A stretch of DNA of 64,000 nucleotides from Flavobacteriaceae bacterium (GCA_021648755.1 JAKISG010000001.1:1-64000), one strand, 5' to 3'; positions 18,263 through 27,502 are shown, numbered from the stretch's first letter. The notes: generated by a model not told the origin, from the sequence alone. Translations and numbers: made by a program.

Positions 18263-18457
18263 ATGGCTAGAGCAATGTTTGAGTACACCAAAACAATACT
18301 TAAAAAAGTTAGTTTTGATGCGGATTTATTTTATAAAGAATTAACTAAAGCAATTGAGCGATTATTACCTTATGAAATTGATGAATTAAAAATTTGGTTA
18401 CAAAAGTTTACAGCAAATAAACCAGAATTATATACTTACTTAGCAATTGTAAACTAA
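18263..18457 (+). CDS. Small conserved protein of unknown function
   Basis: This 64-residue protein starts MARAMFEYTKTILKKVSFD and contains a LLPYEIDELKIWL segment. It has no signal peptide or membrane helix. The pattern recurs in Bacteroidota genomes as an uncharacterised small protein, which supports it as a real gene. It lies convergent to prfB. Confidence 0.7.
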   Translation: MARAMFEYTKTILKKVSFDADLFYKELTKAIERLLPYEIDELKIWLQKFTANKPELYTYLAIVN

Positions 18458-18506
18458 TTTTACTATTCTAAAATTTTGTAAATTAATCAATATCAATTAG
18501 CATAAA

Positions 18507-19586
18507 TTAATTTTGCATTAAAAAGGCTTTAATAAAGCCATCAATACTGCCGTTCATAACATTATCTACGTTACCAGTTTCAAAACCAGTTCTTACATCT
18601 TTTACTAATTTGTAAGGGTGCATTACGTAATTTCTAATTTGTGAACCAAAATCAATTTTCATTTTTTTATCTTCAATCGCATCTTGTTTTTTACGTTGCT
18701 TCTGTAATTCTATTTCATACAATTGCGATTTTAACATTTGCATTGCCTTTTCACGATTTTCTAATTGTGACCTAGTTTCAGAATTAGCAATCATAATACC
18801 AGAAGGTTTATGCCTTAAAATAGCTTTGGTTTCTACTTTGTTTACATTTTGACCTCCAGCGCCACCAGACCTTGCAAAATCCCAAGTAATATCTGCAGGA
18901 TTTATTTCAATAACAATACTATCATCTACCAGCGGATATACATAAACAGAAGCAAAAGAAGTGTGCCGTTTAGCATTGCTATCAAACGGAGAAATACGTA
19001 CCAAACGATGTACACCGTTTTCCCCTTTTAAATAACCAAATGCATATTCGCCATCAATTTCTAAAGTGACCGTTTTTATTCCAGCAGAATCCCCAGCTTG
19101 ATAATTTAATTGCTTTAACTTATAACCTTGTTTTTCGCTCCACATCATGTACATACGCATTAACATTTGTGCCCAATCACAACTTTCCGTTCCACCAGCA
19201 CCAGCAGTTATTTGTATGATTGCACTTAGATTGTCGCCCTCAGAAGAAAGCATATTTTTAAACTCTATAGACTCTATAAATGCTAATGTTTTATCAAAAT
19301 GATTGGTTATTTCTTCTCCAGAGACAGCATTTTCCTTAAAAAAATCATAAAGCACTTGTAAATCTTCAACATCCGTTTTAGATTGGTTATAATCTTCGAC
19401 CCATTTTTTTTTTCCTCGTAAGACTTTCATTAAAATTTCTGCTTGCTTTGGGTTATTCCAAAAATCTGGGTTCGTTGTTTTTTCTTCGGCATTAGAAATT
19501 TCAATCAATTTCTTGTCTATTTCTAAGTAAGTTTCTAACTTGCCAACTCTTTCAAGTAAATCTTTTATTTGATTAGATGTAACCAT
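18507..19586 (-). CDS. prfB: Peptide chain release factor 2
   Basis: RF2 ends translation at UGA and UAA. It has the peptidyl-tRNA hydrolysis motif GGAGGQNVNKVET and the RF2-type SPF stop-recognition tripeptide (RISPFDSNAK). The ATG at 19586 (MVTSNQIKDLLERVG) is preferred to a ten-residue extension. The N-terminal region that in many bacteria holds the autoregulatory +1 frameshift (CTT TGA C) reads straight through here as ETYLEID, so this gene needs no frameshift. Confidence 0.95.
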   Translation of the reverse strand: MVTSNQIKDLLERVGKLETYLEIDKKLIEISNAEEKTTNPDFWNNPKQAEILMKVLRGKKKWVEDYNQSKTDVEDLQVLYDFFKENAVSGEEITNHFDKTLAFIESIEFKNMLSSEGDNLSAIIQITAGAGGTESCDWAQMLMRMYMMWSEKQGYKLKQLNYQAGDSAGIKTVTLEIDGEYAFGYLKGENGVHRLVRISPFDSNAKRHTSFASVYVYPLVDDSIVIEINPADITWDFARSGGAGGQNVNKVETKAILRHKPSGIMIANSETRSQLENREKAMQMLKSQLYEIELQKQRKKQDAIEDKKMKIDFGSQIRNYVMHPYKLVKDVRTGFETGNVDNVMNGSIDGFIKAFLMQN

Positions 19587-19785
19587 AGTGCGAAAATAAC
19601 AAATTCTAAATTTCAAAGAACAAATAATGACTAAAATATCTAAGCAACGATTATTATCAAAATAGTATTAAAGACAATCTGCATGCTATGACGAACCAAA
19701 TTGCAATTAATTTAATAAACTAAAAAAATATTCATTTGATATAATTTGTAAGAATAAATAGGATAAGAGACTAAAAAAATAAAAG

Positions 19786-20418
19786 ATGATAAGAAGTATC
19801 GTATTTATTTTAGTTTTGAGTTTGTTTCCTTCTTTAATTTATAAACAAAATAATAATAAAGAATATAAATTTATGCATAAAAGTGAAATTACTACATTTG
19901 GAGGAGGATGTTTTTGGTGTACAGAAGCAATATTTGAAGAACTTAATGGTGTTCTAAAAGTAGAATCAGGATACTCAGGTGGAGCAATTAAAAACCCAAG
20001 TTATGAAGATATTTGTACAAGTAATACAGGTCATGCAGAGGTAATTCATATTACTTTTAATCCAAAAAAAGTTGATTTTAGGGAGTTATTAGATGTGTTT
20101 TTTGCAACACATAACCCAACGACATTAAATAGACAAGGGGCAGATGTAGGAACACAGTATCGTTCAGTAATTTTTTACCATAATGAAAATCAAAGAAGTA
20201 AAGCATTAAAATTTATTGCTGCTTTAGAGAAAGATAACATTTTTAATGCTAAAATTGTAACAGAAGTTACAAAGTTTGAGGTGTTTTATAAAGCAACAGA
20301 AAACCATCAAGATTTTTATAAAAATAATCCAAATAATAGTTATTGTAATGCAGTTCTAAATCCTAAATTACTAAAGTTTAGAAAACAGTTTAAAGAGAGA
20401 TTAAAGAAAGGTATTTAA
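19786..20418 (+). CDS. msrA: Peptide-methionine (S)-S-oxide reductase
   Basis: MsrA repairs oxidised methionine. The active-site motif GGGCFWCTEAIF is present, with later GTQYRSVIFYHNE and NHQDFYKNNP. The 210-residue frame starts with a hydrophobic segment (MIRSIVFILVLSLFPSLIY), which suggests membrane anchoring or export. A second ATG at codon 30 (19873, MHKSEITTFGG) would give the usual cytosolic form of about 181 residues. Which start is used decides the compartment. A possible terminator follows at 20516. Confidence 0.92.
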   Translation: MIRSIVFILVLSLFPSLIYKQNNNKEYKFMHKSEITTFGGGCFWCTEAIFEELNGVLKVESGYSGGAIKNPSYEDICTSNTGHAEVIHITFNPKKVDFRELLDVFFATHNPTTLNRQGADVGTQYRSVIFYHNENQRSKALKFIAALEKDNIFNAKIVTEVTKFEVFYKATENHQDFYKNNPNNSYCNAVLNPKLLKFRKQFKERLKKGI

Positions 20419-20515
20419 AAATTTGGTGTTACATTTTCTTTATTTTTTGACTCTATGTTGTTTATAGTGAGTACATGCTTAGTGTAATTTTAAAGATAAA
20501 CCTGTTGGTCAAAAA

Positions 20516-20556
20516 GTCATATTGGAGTGTCTATCTTATGATATGACAATTTTTTT
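20516..20556 (+). terminator. Possible terminator after msrA
   Basis: GTCATAT (20516-20522) pairs with ATATGAC (20541-20547) and is followed by AATTTTTTTAT. The stem is short and AT-rich with an 18-base loop, so this is tentative. Confidence 0.4.
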
Positions 20557-20623
20557 ATAGCACATAAATTTTTATAAATTTGTTTAATTTAGAGTTAACT
20601 CAAAATTATAAATCATAATTACT

Positions 20624-20631
20624 TACATTTG
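20624..20631 (+). promoter_or_regulatory. Candidate -7 box of deoC
   Basis: TACATTTG matches TAnnTTTG and lies 15 bases before the deoC ATG. No good -33 TTG is seen at the matching distance. Confidence 0.4.
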
Positions 20632-20646
20632 TACTAATAATACAGC

Positions 20647-21372
20647 ATGGAAATCAATAAATTTTTAGACTCAACATATTTAAAAACGACAGAACAGGCT
20701 AAAATTACAGCGCAAGAAACAAAACAAAATGTGATAGATTTGGTCAATGAAGCTATTAAGTACCATTTTGTGTTAGTAATGATTAGACCAAAATTTGTAG
20801 CATTGGCTAAAAAAATGATTATTGATGCAAAAAGTAATGTAAACGTTGGTACAGTAATCGGTTTTCACAAAGGAATAAATACGATAGAAAACAAATTAAT
20901 AGAAGCACAAAAAGCAATAGATAATAAGGCAGATGATTTAGACTATGTAATTAATTATGAAGCCTTTAAAAAAGGCGATGTCGCTTTAGTAAAAAATGAA
21001 GTTTTAAAAGGAACTAAAATAGGGCTTGATAATAATAAAATTGTAAAATGGATTATTGAAATTGCTGCATTAAATGACCAGCAAATTATTGAAATAACAA
21101 AATTAATTCGCGATATTGTTGTGCAAAATTTTAATGAAGAGCAATATAAAAAAGTATTTGTAAAATCATCTACGGGCTTTTATAACACCCAAAATGCTAA
21201 ACCTACAGGAGCAACCCTTGAGGCGATGCAATTAATTGTCAAAAATGCAAAACCACTCTCTTCAAAAGCTGCTGGTGGAGTTAAGAATTATGATGATGCA
21301 ATTAAAATGGTAAACCTTGGTGTTACAAGAATTGGTACATCAACTGCATTAAAAATATTTCAAGGAAAATAA
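20647..21372 (+). CDS. deoC: Deoxyribose-phosphate aldolase, divergent
   Basis: DeoC splits 2-deoxyribose 5-phosphate into glyceraldehyde 3-phosphate and acetaldehyde. The Schiff-base lysine is in FVKSSTGF and the second active lysine in KAAGGVKNYDDA; the Asp of DLDYVINYEA matches the catalytic Asp. The usual CV-x-P segment reads VMIRPKFV, and the usual VIGFPxG reads VIGFHKG, so the sequence is divergent while keeping the catalytic core. Length (241) is normal. The next gene starts within about ten bases of its stop. Confidence 0.88.
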   Translation: MEINKFLDSTYLKTTEQAKITAQETKQNVIDLVNEAIKYHFVLVMIRPKFVALAKKMIIDAKSNVNVGTVIGFHKGINTIENKLIEAQKAIDNKADDLDYVINYEAFKKGDVALVKNEVLKGTKIGLDNNKIVKWIIEIAALNDQQIIEITKLIRDIVVQNFNEEQYKKVFVKSSTGFYNTQNAKPTGATLEAMQLIVKNAKPLSSKAAGGVKNYDDAIKMVNLGVTRIGTSTALKIFQGK

Positions 21373-21390
21373 ATATTGAAAATGATTAAT

Positions 21391-21969
21391 ATGAACTCAA
21401 ATTATTTTGCGCATGAAACGGCAGTAGTTGATAACGACTGTGTTATTGGTCAGGGTACAAAAATATGGCACTTTAGTCATATTATGCCAAATAGTGTATT
21501 AGGCAATAATTGTAATATTGGGCAAAATGTCGTTATATCACCAAATGTAATTTTAGGAAATAATGTAAAAGTACAAAACAATGTTTCCATTTATACAGGG
21601 GTTATTTGTGAAGACGATGTTTTTTTAGGACCATCTATGGTTTTTACCAATATTATTAACCCAAGAAGTGCCGTAATTAGAAAAGACGAATATAAAGAAA
21701 CCTTGGTAAAAAAAGGCGCAAGTATTGGTGCAAATGCTACTATTATTTGTGGCAATAAAATTGGAAAGTATGCAATGATTGGTGCTGGTGCTGTGGTAAC
21801 TAAAGAAATATCAGCCTATGCATTAGTAGTTGGTAACCCTGCAAAACAAATAGGTTGGATTAGTGCCTTTGGACACAGGCTTAATTTTGACAATAACGGA
21901 ATTGCTTTTTGTAAAGAGAGTAAAGAAAAATACGAATTGAAAAACAATACAGTTAGTAAAGTAAAATAA
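21391..21969 (+). CDS. WbpD-like hexapeptide-repeat N-acetyltransferase
   Basis: This left-handed beta-helix acetyltransferase has repeated hexapeptides (VIGQGTKIWHFSHI, CNIGQNVVISP, KVQNNVSIYTGV) and the signature segments FLGPSMVFTNIINPRS and VVGNPAKQIGW. It closely fits WbpD-type enzymes that acetylate a UDP-3-amino-sugar uronate for surface polysaccharide. Three starts are possible: TTG 21376, ATG 21382 and ATG 21391; the last gives MNSNYFAHETAVVD, typical for the family. No other sugar-nucleotide gene is adjacent; the RemB-like gene follows six bases later. Confidence 0.85.
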   Translation: MNSNYFAHETAVVDNDCVIGQGTKIWHFSHIMPNSVLGNNCNIGQNVVISPNVILGNNVKVQNNVSIYTGVICEDDVFLGPSMVFTNIINPRSAVIRKDEYKETLVKKGASIGANATIICGNKIGKYAMIGAGAVVTKEISAYALVVGNPAKQIGWISAFGHRLNFDNNGIAFCKESKEKYELKNNTVSKVK

Positions 21970-21975
21970 CTTAAA

Positions 21976-24009
21976 ATGAAAAAATTAGTAATCTTATTTA
22001 CACTATTTCAATACAATATCATTTTTTCTCAAAATGAAAAACCACCAGTATATTTAGGCTGCGAAAAAGAAACAATAGAAGATATGGAGTCTTGCTTTTT
22101 TATCAAAATAAAAGAAGCCTTTAAAAAAGATTTTCAATTACCAACTATAGTAACACAAGAAAATTATAAAGGTGTTTTACGAATTGTTTTTAATGTAACC
22201 AAAACGGGTGAACTAGAGGTATTGTACATTAACGCTGTTTATACCGAATTAGAAAATGAGGCAAAAAGAATTTTTAAAACACTGCCGAAAATTAAACCAG
22301 CAACCTATAATGGTAGAGCAATTGAAAAACAATATATTTTACCTTTAGGAATACCAATTGGGTACAAACCAATTATCTTAATGGCAGATACTATTAATGA
22401 TAAAAAAGACTTGAAAAAAGACATTCAAAAAGTTGTAATTAAAAATACCTACTTCCCAGAACATGAAAGCCAATTAAACATTCCATTTACACATCAAAAG
22501 TACGATGCCTTACAATTTGGGTTTAACCAAGGAGAAAATACACATAGTGCCGTAAAGCCATATACCTATAATGCAGTCTCAAAACATACAGATATAACCA
22601 CTAAAAAACAAAAATTATTTAAAAAAACCAATGTATGGTTTACTAAAAAATTATGGAACGAACACTTAGTTAATATCAAAGGAGATGACTACTGGTTTAC
22701 TTTAAACCCTGTTTTTGATGTACAAATTGGTAAAGACAATTCTAACCTAGATTATACTTTTAATAATACTAGAGCTATTAATGTTCAAGGCGGCTTAGGG
22801 AAAAAATTCAACTTTTCTGCCTCGATTTATGAAAGTCAAGGTCGTTTTGCAGGCTATATAAATGATTTTAACAATGAAAATGATATTGTATTAGGAAGAG
22901 GTAGATTCAAACGTTTTAAAGAAAATGCTTTTGATTATCCAGTTGCCGAGGGCTATCTTAGTTATACACCAAATCATTTTTTTAATTTTCAGTTAGGGCA
23001 TGGTAAAAATTTTATTGGTGATGGCTATCGCTCCTTATTTTTATCAGATGTGGCATCTCCATACCCATATTTTAAAATAACTACCAAATTTTGGAAAATA
23101 AAATACACCAATTTATGGATGTTTTTAGATGATATCAGACCAGAAGCACAAGTTGATGGAGTAAATTTACGTAAATACGTAGGCATACATCATTTTAGTT
23201 ATAATGTTACCAAAAAATTAAACATCGGTTTATTTGAAACCGTAGTTACAAATAATGAAAATAATAAAGGTTTTGATATTAACTATTTTAACCCGATAAT
23301 ATTTTATAGAGCCGTAGAGTTTAATCAAGGTTCAAGAGGTGGTAATGCATTAATAGGTTTAAATGCAAGTTACAAATGGAATAAAAAATTATTTTTATAC
23401 ACTCAATTTTTATTAGATGAGCTAAGTATTGATAAACTAAAGGAAGGTAATGGTTATTGGGCAAATAAATTTGGAGTTCAATTAGGTTTTAAATATCATA
23501 ATGCCTTTGGTATAGAAAATTTATACTTGCAAGGCGAAACAAATATTGTAAAACCATTTACCTATTCGCATAGAGAAAGTACTTTAAATTATGGAAATTT
23601 TAACCAACCGTTAGCACATTTTTGGGGCTCTAACTTTTATGAATTAATAGGTATCATAAGGTATTCTAAAAACAGATGGTTTGGTAATGCAAAATTAGTT
23701 TATGGCAAAAAAGGATTTGATATAGAAAATGATGAGGTAAGTTATGGTGGCGATATCTATAGAGCTTACACAGAAAGAGTAAGTGATTTTGGTAATGAAA
23801 TTGCACAAGGTAACAAGACAACTATTTTTAATGGCGAATTTCAAGCAGGTTATTTAGTAAACCCAACAACCAATTTACAATTATTTGCAGGTTTTACTTA
23901 TCGTGATTTTACACCACAAACAAACACCACAAACTTTAGTAATCAAAACACAACTTGGTTTACTTTTGGCTTAAAGACTGATTTATTTAATTCTTATTTT
24001 GATTTTTAA
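21976..24009 (+). CDS. RemB-like gliding-motility outer-membrane protein
   Basis: This 677-residue exported protein has a signal peptide (MKKLVILFTLFQYNIIFSQ), an N-terminal TonB-C-like domain (about residues 50-120, GVLRIVFNVTKTGEL...LPKIKPATYNG), and a C-terminal beta-barrel of the capsule-assembly/Wzi type. FYRAVEFNQGSRGGNALIGL is a barrel signature. The two-domain layout and length fit RemB of Flavobacterium johnsoniae, which is linked to gliding and surface polysaccharide interaction. The WbpD-like gene six bases upstream fits a polysaccharide role. Naming rests on remembered architecture. Confidence 0.7.
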   Translation: MKKLVILFTLFQYNIIFSQNEKPPVYLGCEKETIEDMESCFFIKIKEAFKKDFQLPTIVTQENYKGVLRIVFNVTKTGELEVLYINAVYTELENEAKRIFKTLPKIKPATYNGRAIEKQYILPLGIPIGYKPIILMADTINDKKDLKKDIQKVVIKNTYFPEHESQLNIPFTHQKYDALQFGFNQGENTHSAVKPYTYNAVSKHTDITTKKQKLFKKTNVWFTKKLWNEHLVNIKGDDYWFTLNPVFDVQIGKDNSNLDYTFNNTRAINVQGGLGKKFNFSASIYESQGRFAGYINDFNNENDIVLGRGRFKRFKENAFDYPVAEGYLSYTPNHFFNFQLGHGKNFIGDGYRSLFLSDVASPYPYFKITTKFWKIKYTNLWMFLDDIRPEAQVDGVNLRKYVGIHHFSYNVTKKLNIGLFETVVTNNENNKGFDINYFNPIIFYRAVEFNQGSRGGNALIGLNASYKWNKKLFLYTQFLLDELSIDKLKEGNGYWANKFGVQLGFKYHNAFGIENLYLQGETNIVKPFTYSHRESTLNYGNFNQPLAHFWGSNFYELIGIIRYSKNRWFGNAKLVYGKKGFDIENDEVSYGGDIYRAYTERVSDFGNEIAQGNKTTIFNGEFQAGYLVNPTTNLQLFAGFTYRDFTPQTNTTNFSNQNTTWFTFGLKTDLFNSYFDF

Positions 24010-24106
24010 AACTATGTATAAAATAAATTTGTAAAAATATTTCTTCATGCACAGCCTAAATTATCCTTACTTAAAGTACTGTTTTGAGTTATTTTGATAA
24101 AAAACT

Positions 24107-24136
24107 TGTAAAACTCTATTTAATTATATAAATTTG
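24107..24136 (+). promoter_or_regulatory. Consensus promoter of the T9SS cargo gene
   Basis: TTG (24107-24109) and TAAATTTG (24129-24136) are separated by exactly 19 bases, a textbook Bacteroidota promoter. The ATG lies 51 bases further down, leaving a real 5' leader. Confidence 0.7.
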
Positions 24137-24187
24137 CCCATTAAACTATTAAATTTATATCCTCACTAATAACTAAAATTTATTACT

Positions 24188-25906
24188 ATGAAAAAAATAT
24201 TCTTTTATGTATTGTTTTTATACGCGCTCTCTTCTACTTACGCTCAATGTGTCGGCGCTCCATTATATATATGGGACGGCTCAGCTTGGTCAACACCTGG
24301 AGATGGTTCAACCCCAACAATTAATGACAACGTTATTATTAATGGAAGTTATTTTTCAAATCTTCATGGCGGTAGTATAGATGCATGTTCAATAACAATT
24401 TCTTTAGACCAGGCGTTTTTTTTAGACGCTGGAGATCATTTAAATGTTGCTGAGGATATTATTAATGATGGCGGTCTGATTTTTTTAAACCCAGAAAGTT
24501 CACTAGTTCAAATAGATGATAATGCTACTGTTAGCGGTTCAGGTAAATATTTTACTAAGGTTAGAACAACCACTTTACAAGATGCTGATCGTTTTACTTA
24601 TTTTTCATCACCAACAACTAATGACGATTTTAGTGTTTTTGATTATGAAAATGCGAATTGGGATTATGATGCAACTACTCAAGAGTGGCGTTTTTTAGGC
24701 GATGGAACAGCTACTGATGCAATGATCCCTGGTCTAGGGTATGCAATACAAGGAGGAAATGCAATTGCAGAAGAAATTACTTTTTTTGAGGCATACAACA
24801 ATGGTGTTATTACCCAACCTTTATCGTTTGATGTTTATAATAATGTTGTAGGTGATTTTCCTAACCCCGCAGCAACAGATGATGATAGTAATTTGGTTGG
24901 CAACCCTTACCCTTCAGCGATTAGTGCTTTTGATTTAATTACAACAAATAATATTAGCAATGTTTATATCTGGAATCACTTGTCTGCAGTTGGAACTACT
25001 ATAGGAAACCCTTGGGTTAATGATGACTATATTACTTGTACATCGACTTTATGTACAGCAGCTCCATCTGGAGGTGGTATTTTTAATGGTTTTATTGCTA
25101 GTGGTCAAGGATTTTTCGTTACGGCAACTGACCCTGCTTTAAACCCGACCTTACCTGTAGATTTAACCTTTAATAATGCATTGCGAGTTATTGGTAACAA
25201 TAATCAATTTAGAAATAATAATGCCGCTGAAAGTTTATGGTTAGATATAACTACAACACAAGGTTATGAAAAACAAATAGCATTTACGTTTACAAGTAAC
25301 GGAACAGAAAATTTTGACGCTAAATTTGAATCTAGAAATTTAGGAAACGCCTATGGTTTAGGGTTTTATAGTTTTAATAATGCCGCTGATAAACTAACAA
25401 TTAATGACTCTGGTATTTTAATAAATGAAAGAACAATTCCTTTAGGATTTTACATTAATTCAACAACTATTGATAATGCTACTATAAAGATTAATCATTC
25501 TGAAAATTTAGAAGATGTAAACATCTATCTAAAAGATAATTTATTAAACACATTGCATGACCTTAAGGTAGATGGATATCAAATGCCAATTACCCAAACG
25601 GGAGAATTTAATGAAAGACTTGAAATTATATTTACAAAAGAAGTCCTAAATACAGCAAATGAAACATTAAATAGTAATTTAATAATTACGAATCAAAATG
25701 AAAATCAAATTAAAATAAATATGCTAAATGGCGATATAATAACAAACTTTAAAATTTTTGATACATTAGGGAGATTATTAACAGAAACAAAACCAAACAG
25801 AAGTGACTTTGTTGTAAATTCAAATGCTCCAAAAGGTCAAATTCTATTTATCAAAGTAAAATTAGAAAGCGGTCAAGTTCTGTCAAATAAATTTATGAAA
25901 CTATAA
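24188..25906 (+). CDS. Secreted surface protein with T9SS sorting domain
   Basis: This 572-residue protein has a signal peptide (MKKIFFYVLFLYALSSTYAQ) and ends with a C-terminal type IX sorting domain: FKIFDTLGRLLTETK, then GQILFIKVKLESGQVLSNKFMKL. The body is rich in Asn, Asp, Thr and Gly and looks like a beta-rich adhesin-type surface protein. The N-terminal WDGSAWSTPGDGS block is common in such T9SS cargo. No enzymatic motif is visible. It has its own promoter and a strong terminator. Confidence 0.85.
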   Translation: MKKIFFYVLFLYALSSTYAQCVGAPLYIWDGSAWSTPGDGSTPTINDNVIINGSYFSNLHGGSIDACSITISLDQAFFLDAGDHLNVAEDIINDGGLIFLNPESSLVQIDDNATVSGSGKYFTKVRTTTLQDADRFTYFSSPTTNDDFSVFDYENANWDYDATTQEWRFLGDGTATDAMIPGLGYAIQGGNAIAEEITFFEAYNNGVITQPLSFDVYNNVVGDFPNPAATDDDSNLVGNPYPSAISAFDLITTNNISNVYIWNHLSAVGTTIGNPWVNDDYITCTSTLCTAAPSGGGIFNGFIASGQGFFVTATDPALNPTLPVDLTFNNALRVIGNNNQFRNNNAAESLWLDITTTQGYEKQIAFTFTSNGTENFDAKFESRNLGNAYGLGFYSFNNAADKLTINDSGILINERTIPLGFYINSTTIDNATIKINHSENLEDVNIYLKDNLLNTLHDLKVDGYQMPITQTGEFNERLEIIFTKEVLNTANETLNSNLIITNQNENQIKINMLNGDIITNFKIFDTLGRLLTETKPNRSDFVVNSNAPKGQILFIKVKLESGQVLSNKFMKL

Positions 25907-25928
25907 AACTTCCAATATATTAATAACT

Positions 25929-25972
25929 AAAGAACTGTCTAAATTAATTTAATTAGGCAGTTCTTTAATTTT
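25929..25972 (+). terminator. Terminator of the T9SS cargo gene
   Basis: AAAGAACTG (25929-25937) pairs with CAGTTCTTT (25958-25966); the stem can extend by four more pairs inward. A T-rich run follows. Confidence 0.8.
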
Positions 25973-26053
25973 ATACCTTAAACATAATATTTTTTGCTAT
26001 AAATATTTATGGATTTAAGACCTAAAATCAAAACATCTTTATAAAAAAATGAG

Positions 26054-26061
26054 TAACTTTG
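26054..26061 (+). promoter_or_regulatory. Candidate -7 box of the GldM-like gene
   Basis: TAACTTTG matches TAnnTTTG and ends 19 bases before the ATG. No matching -33 element is clear. Confidence 0.4.
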
Positions 26062-26080
26062 TAATTGCAGAACAAAAAAT

Positions 26081-27460
26081 ATGAAAAAAATTTCTAAACT
26101 CTCTATAATTTTAATACTATTATTAATTGTTTCCATAATTATAATGCTCTTTTTTGCCTCTTTTGGTGATAAAAAAATTATTTCAGCATTTGGTTATATG
26201 AATGAAAAATTAGAAGAGTCTAACCAAGTACTTGCCGTTAGAAATGAAATTTTCCAAAACGTTTTAAACTCTAAAATTGAAGAAGACCCAAAAAAATACA
26301 AATCGATTAAAGAAAAAGCGGAAAGAGTAGAAAGCATATCTAGTGATTTTTATAATTATATAGAAGACTTCAAAGACACCATATATAGCGCATATTTTAA
26401 ACAAGGCGAAGACCGTAAAAACTACAGTAAATTAAGTGATAGCAAGTATTTAGATAGATTTTTCTTCACAGGAAATAAGCCATCAATTGAAGGGGAACAG
26501 TTTGTCGGTCGAATTGAAAAATTTAAAATGGAGATTGCAAAAGCATTGGGCAGAGGTTATGCCTCTATATCATCATTAGTAAATGCTCGTTTTAGAATTG
26601 AAGATTTAAAAGGTAGAAATGATCAAAAAATACCTTGGTTAAATTTTAAATTTGAAGGATTTCCAGCAATTACCTCAGTTACTAATTTATCACAAATGCA
26701 GACAGACATTCAGTTAATACAATCTGAATTATTATCTTCTATGATTAGTGGTGAATTTGAAAGAGAACTAGCTATGCGTAATTTTGTAGGTATAGTACAA
26801 TTAAATAAAAATGCCTATTTAGAAGGAGAACGAGTTACAGGTAAAATCTTATTAGGTAGATTTGACACATCTGTTACTCCACAAGACGTTATAGTAAACG
26901 GTGTAAAAGTTAACGAAAAATTTTTAAAAGAAGGTGAAGTAAACTTAAACTTTAGAGCTAAAGGTATTGGAGAACACCCATTAGCAGGAGTTTTTACTGT
27001 AACAGAAGAAGGGGAACCTGTTCAAATACGATTTAGTAGTTCTTATTCTGTAATAAGAAAATACAGATACGAAGGTAGTGATCCTTCTAAACCCTCATCT
27101 GCTCCTGTATCAAATGTACCAGAAACACCTGCTTTTGATGAAACTAAAGTCAAACTTGTAGGGACAATTAGAGGTGAATTTGGTTATTTAATCCTTTCTA
27201 GACGTACACTTAATGTCTCAACAATTGGAGCCATCCATTTTGATTCAAACACAAAATATAAAACAGTTAGTTTTTCTATTAACTTTAACAATAAAAGAAA
27301 TATTAAGGTAAAAGGAAATAAGTTAAATGCAATGGCTAAAAAATTAGTTAGTAAACTTAGAAAAGGGCAACGCGTAAAAATATTTGATATTAAAGTAATA
27401 TCAAGTAGTGGAGGTAGGTTAAATGATATTGACCCAATTAATATTAAAATCAAAAATTAA
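26081..27460 (+). CDS. GldM-like protein (orphan paralogue)
   Basis: This 459-residue protein has one N-terminal membrane helix (about residues 7-27) followed by a periplasmic region. The segment just after the helix, IISAFGYMNEKLEESNQ, closely matches the GldM pattern after its helix. Later blocks (MQTDIQLIQSELLSSM; NKNAYLEGERVTGKILLGRFD; VNLNFRAKGIGEHPLAGVFT) also follow GldM's domain order. GldM is part of the proton-driven GldL/GldM motor of the T9SS and gliding machinery. No gldK, gldL or gldN is beside it, so this is an orphan paralogue rather than the core gene. It ends with a strong terminator. Confidence 0.75.
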   Translation: MKKISKLSIILILLLIVSIIIMLFFASFGDKKIISAFGYMNEKLEESNQVLAVRNEIFQNVLNSKIEEDPKKYKSIKEKAERVESISSDFYNYIEDFKDTIYSAYFKQGEDRKNYSKLSDSKYLDRFFFTGNKPSIEGEQFVGRIEKFKMEIAKALGRGYASISSLVNARFRIEDLKGRNDQKIPWLNFKFEGFPAITSVTNLSQMQTDIQLIQSELLSSMISGEFERELAMRNFVGIVQLNKNAYLEGERVTGKILLGRFDTSVTPQDVIVNGVKVNEKFLKEGEVNLNFRAKGIGEHPLAGVFTVTEEGEPVQIRFSSSYSVIRKYRYEGSDPSKPSSAPVSNVPETPAFDETKVKLVGTIRGEFGYLILSRRTLNVSTIGAIHFDSNTKYKTVSFSINFNNKRNIKVKGNKLNAMAKKLVSKLRKGQRVKIFDIKVISSSGGRLNDIDPINIKIKN

Positions 27461-27469
27461 AACAAAGTA

Positions 27470-27502
27470 AAATCCTTCTTAAACAAGAAGGATTTACTTT
27501 TA
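27470..27502 (+). terminator. Terminator of the GldM-like gene
   Basis: AAATCCTTCTT (27470-27480) pairs perfectly with AAGAAGGATTT (27485-27495) around a four-base AAAC loop, followed by ACTTTTAT. Confidence 0.85.
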
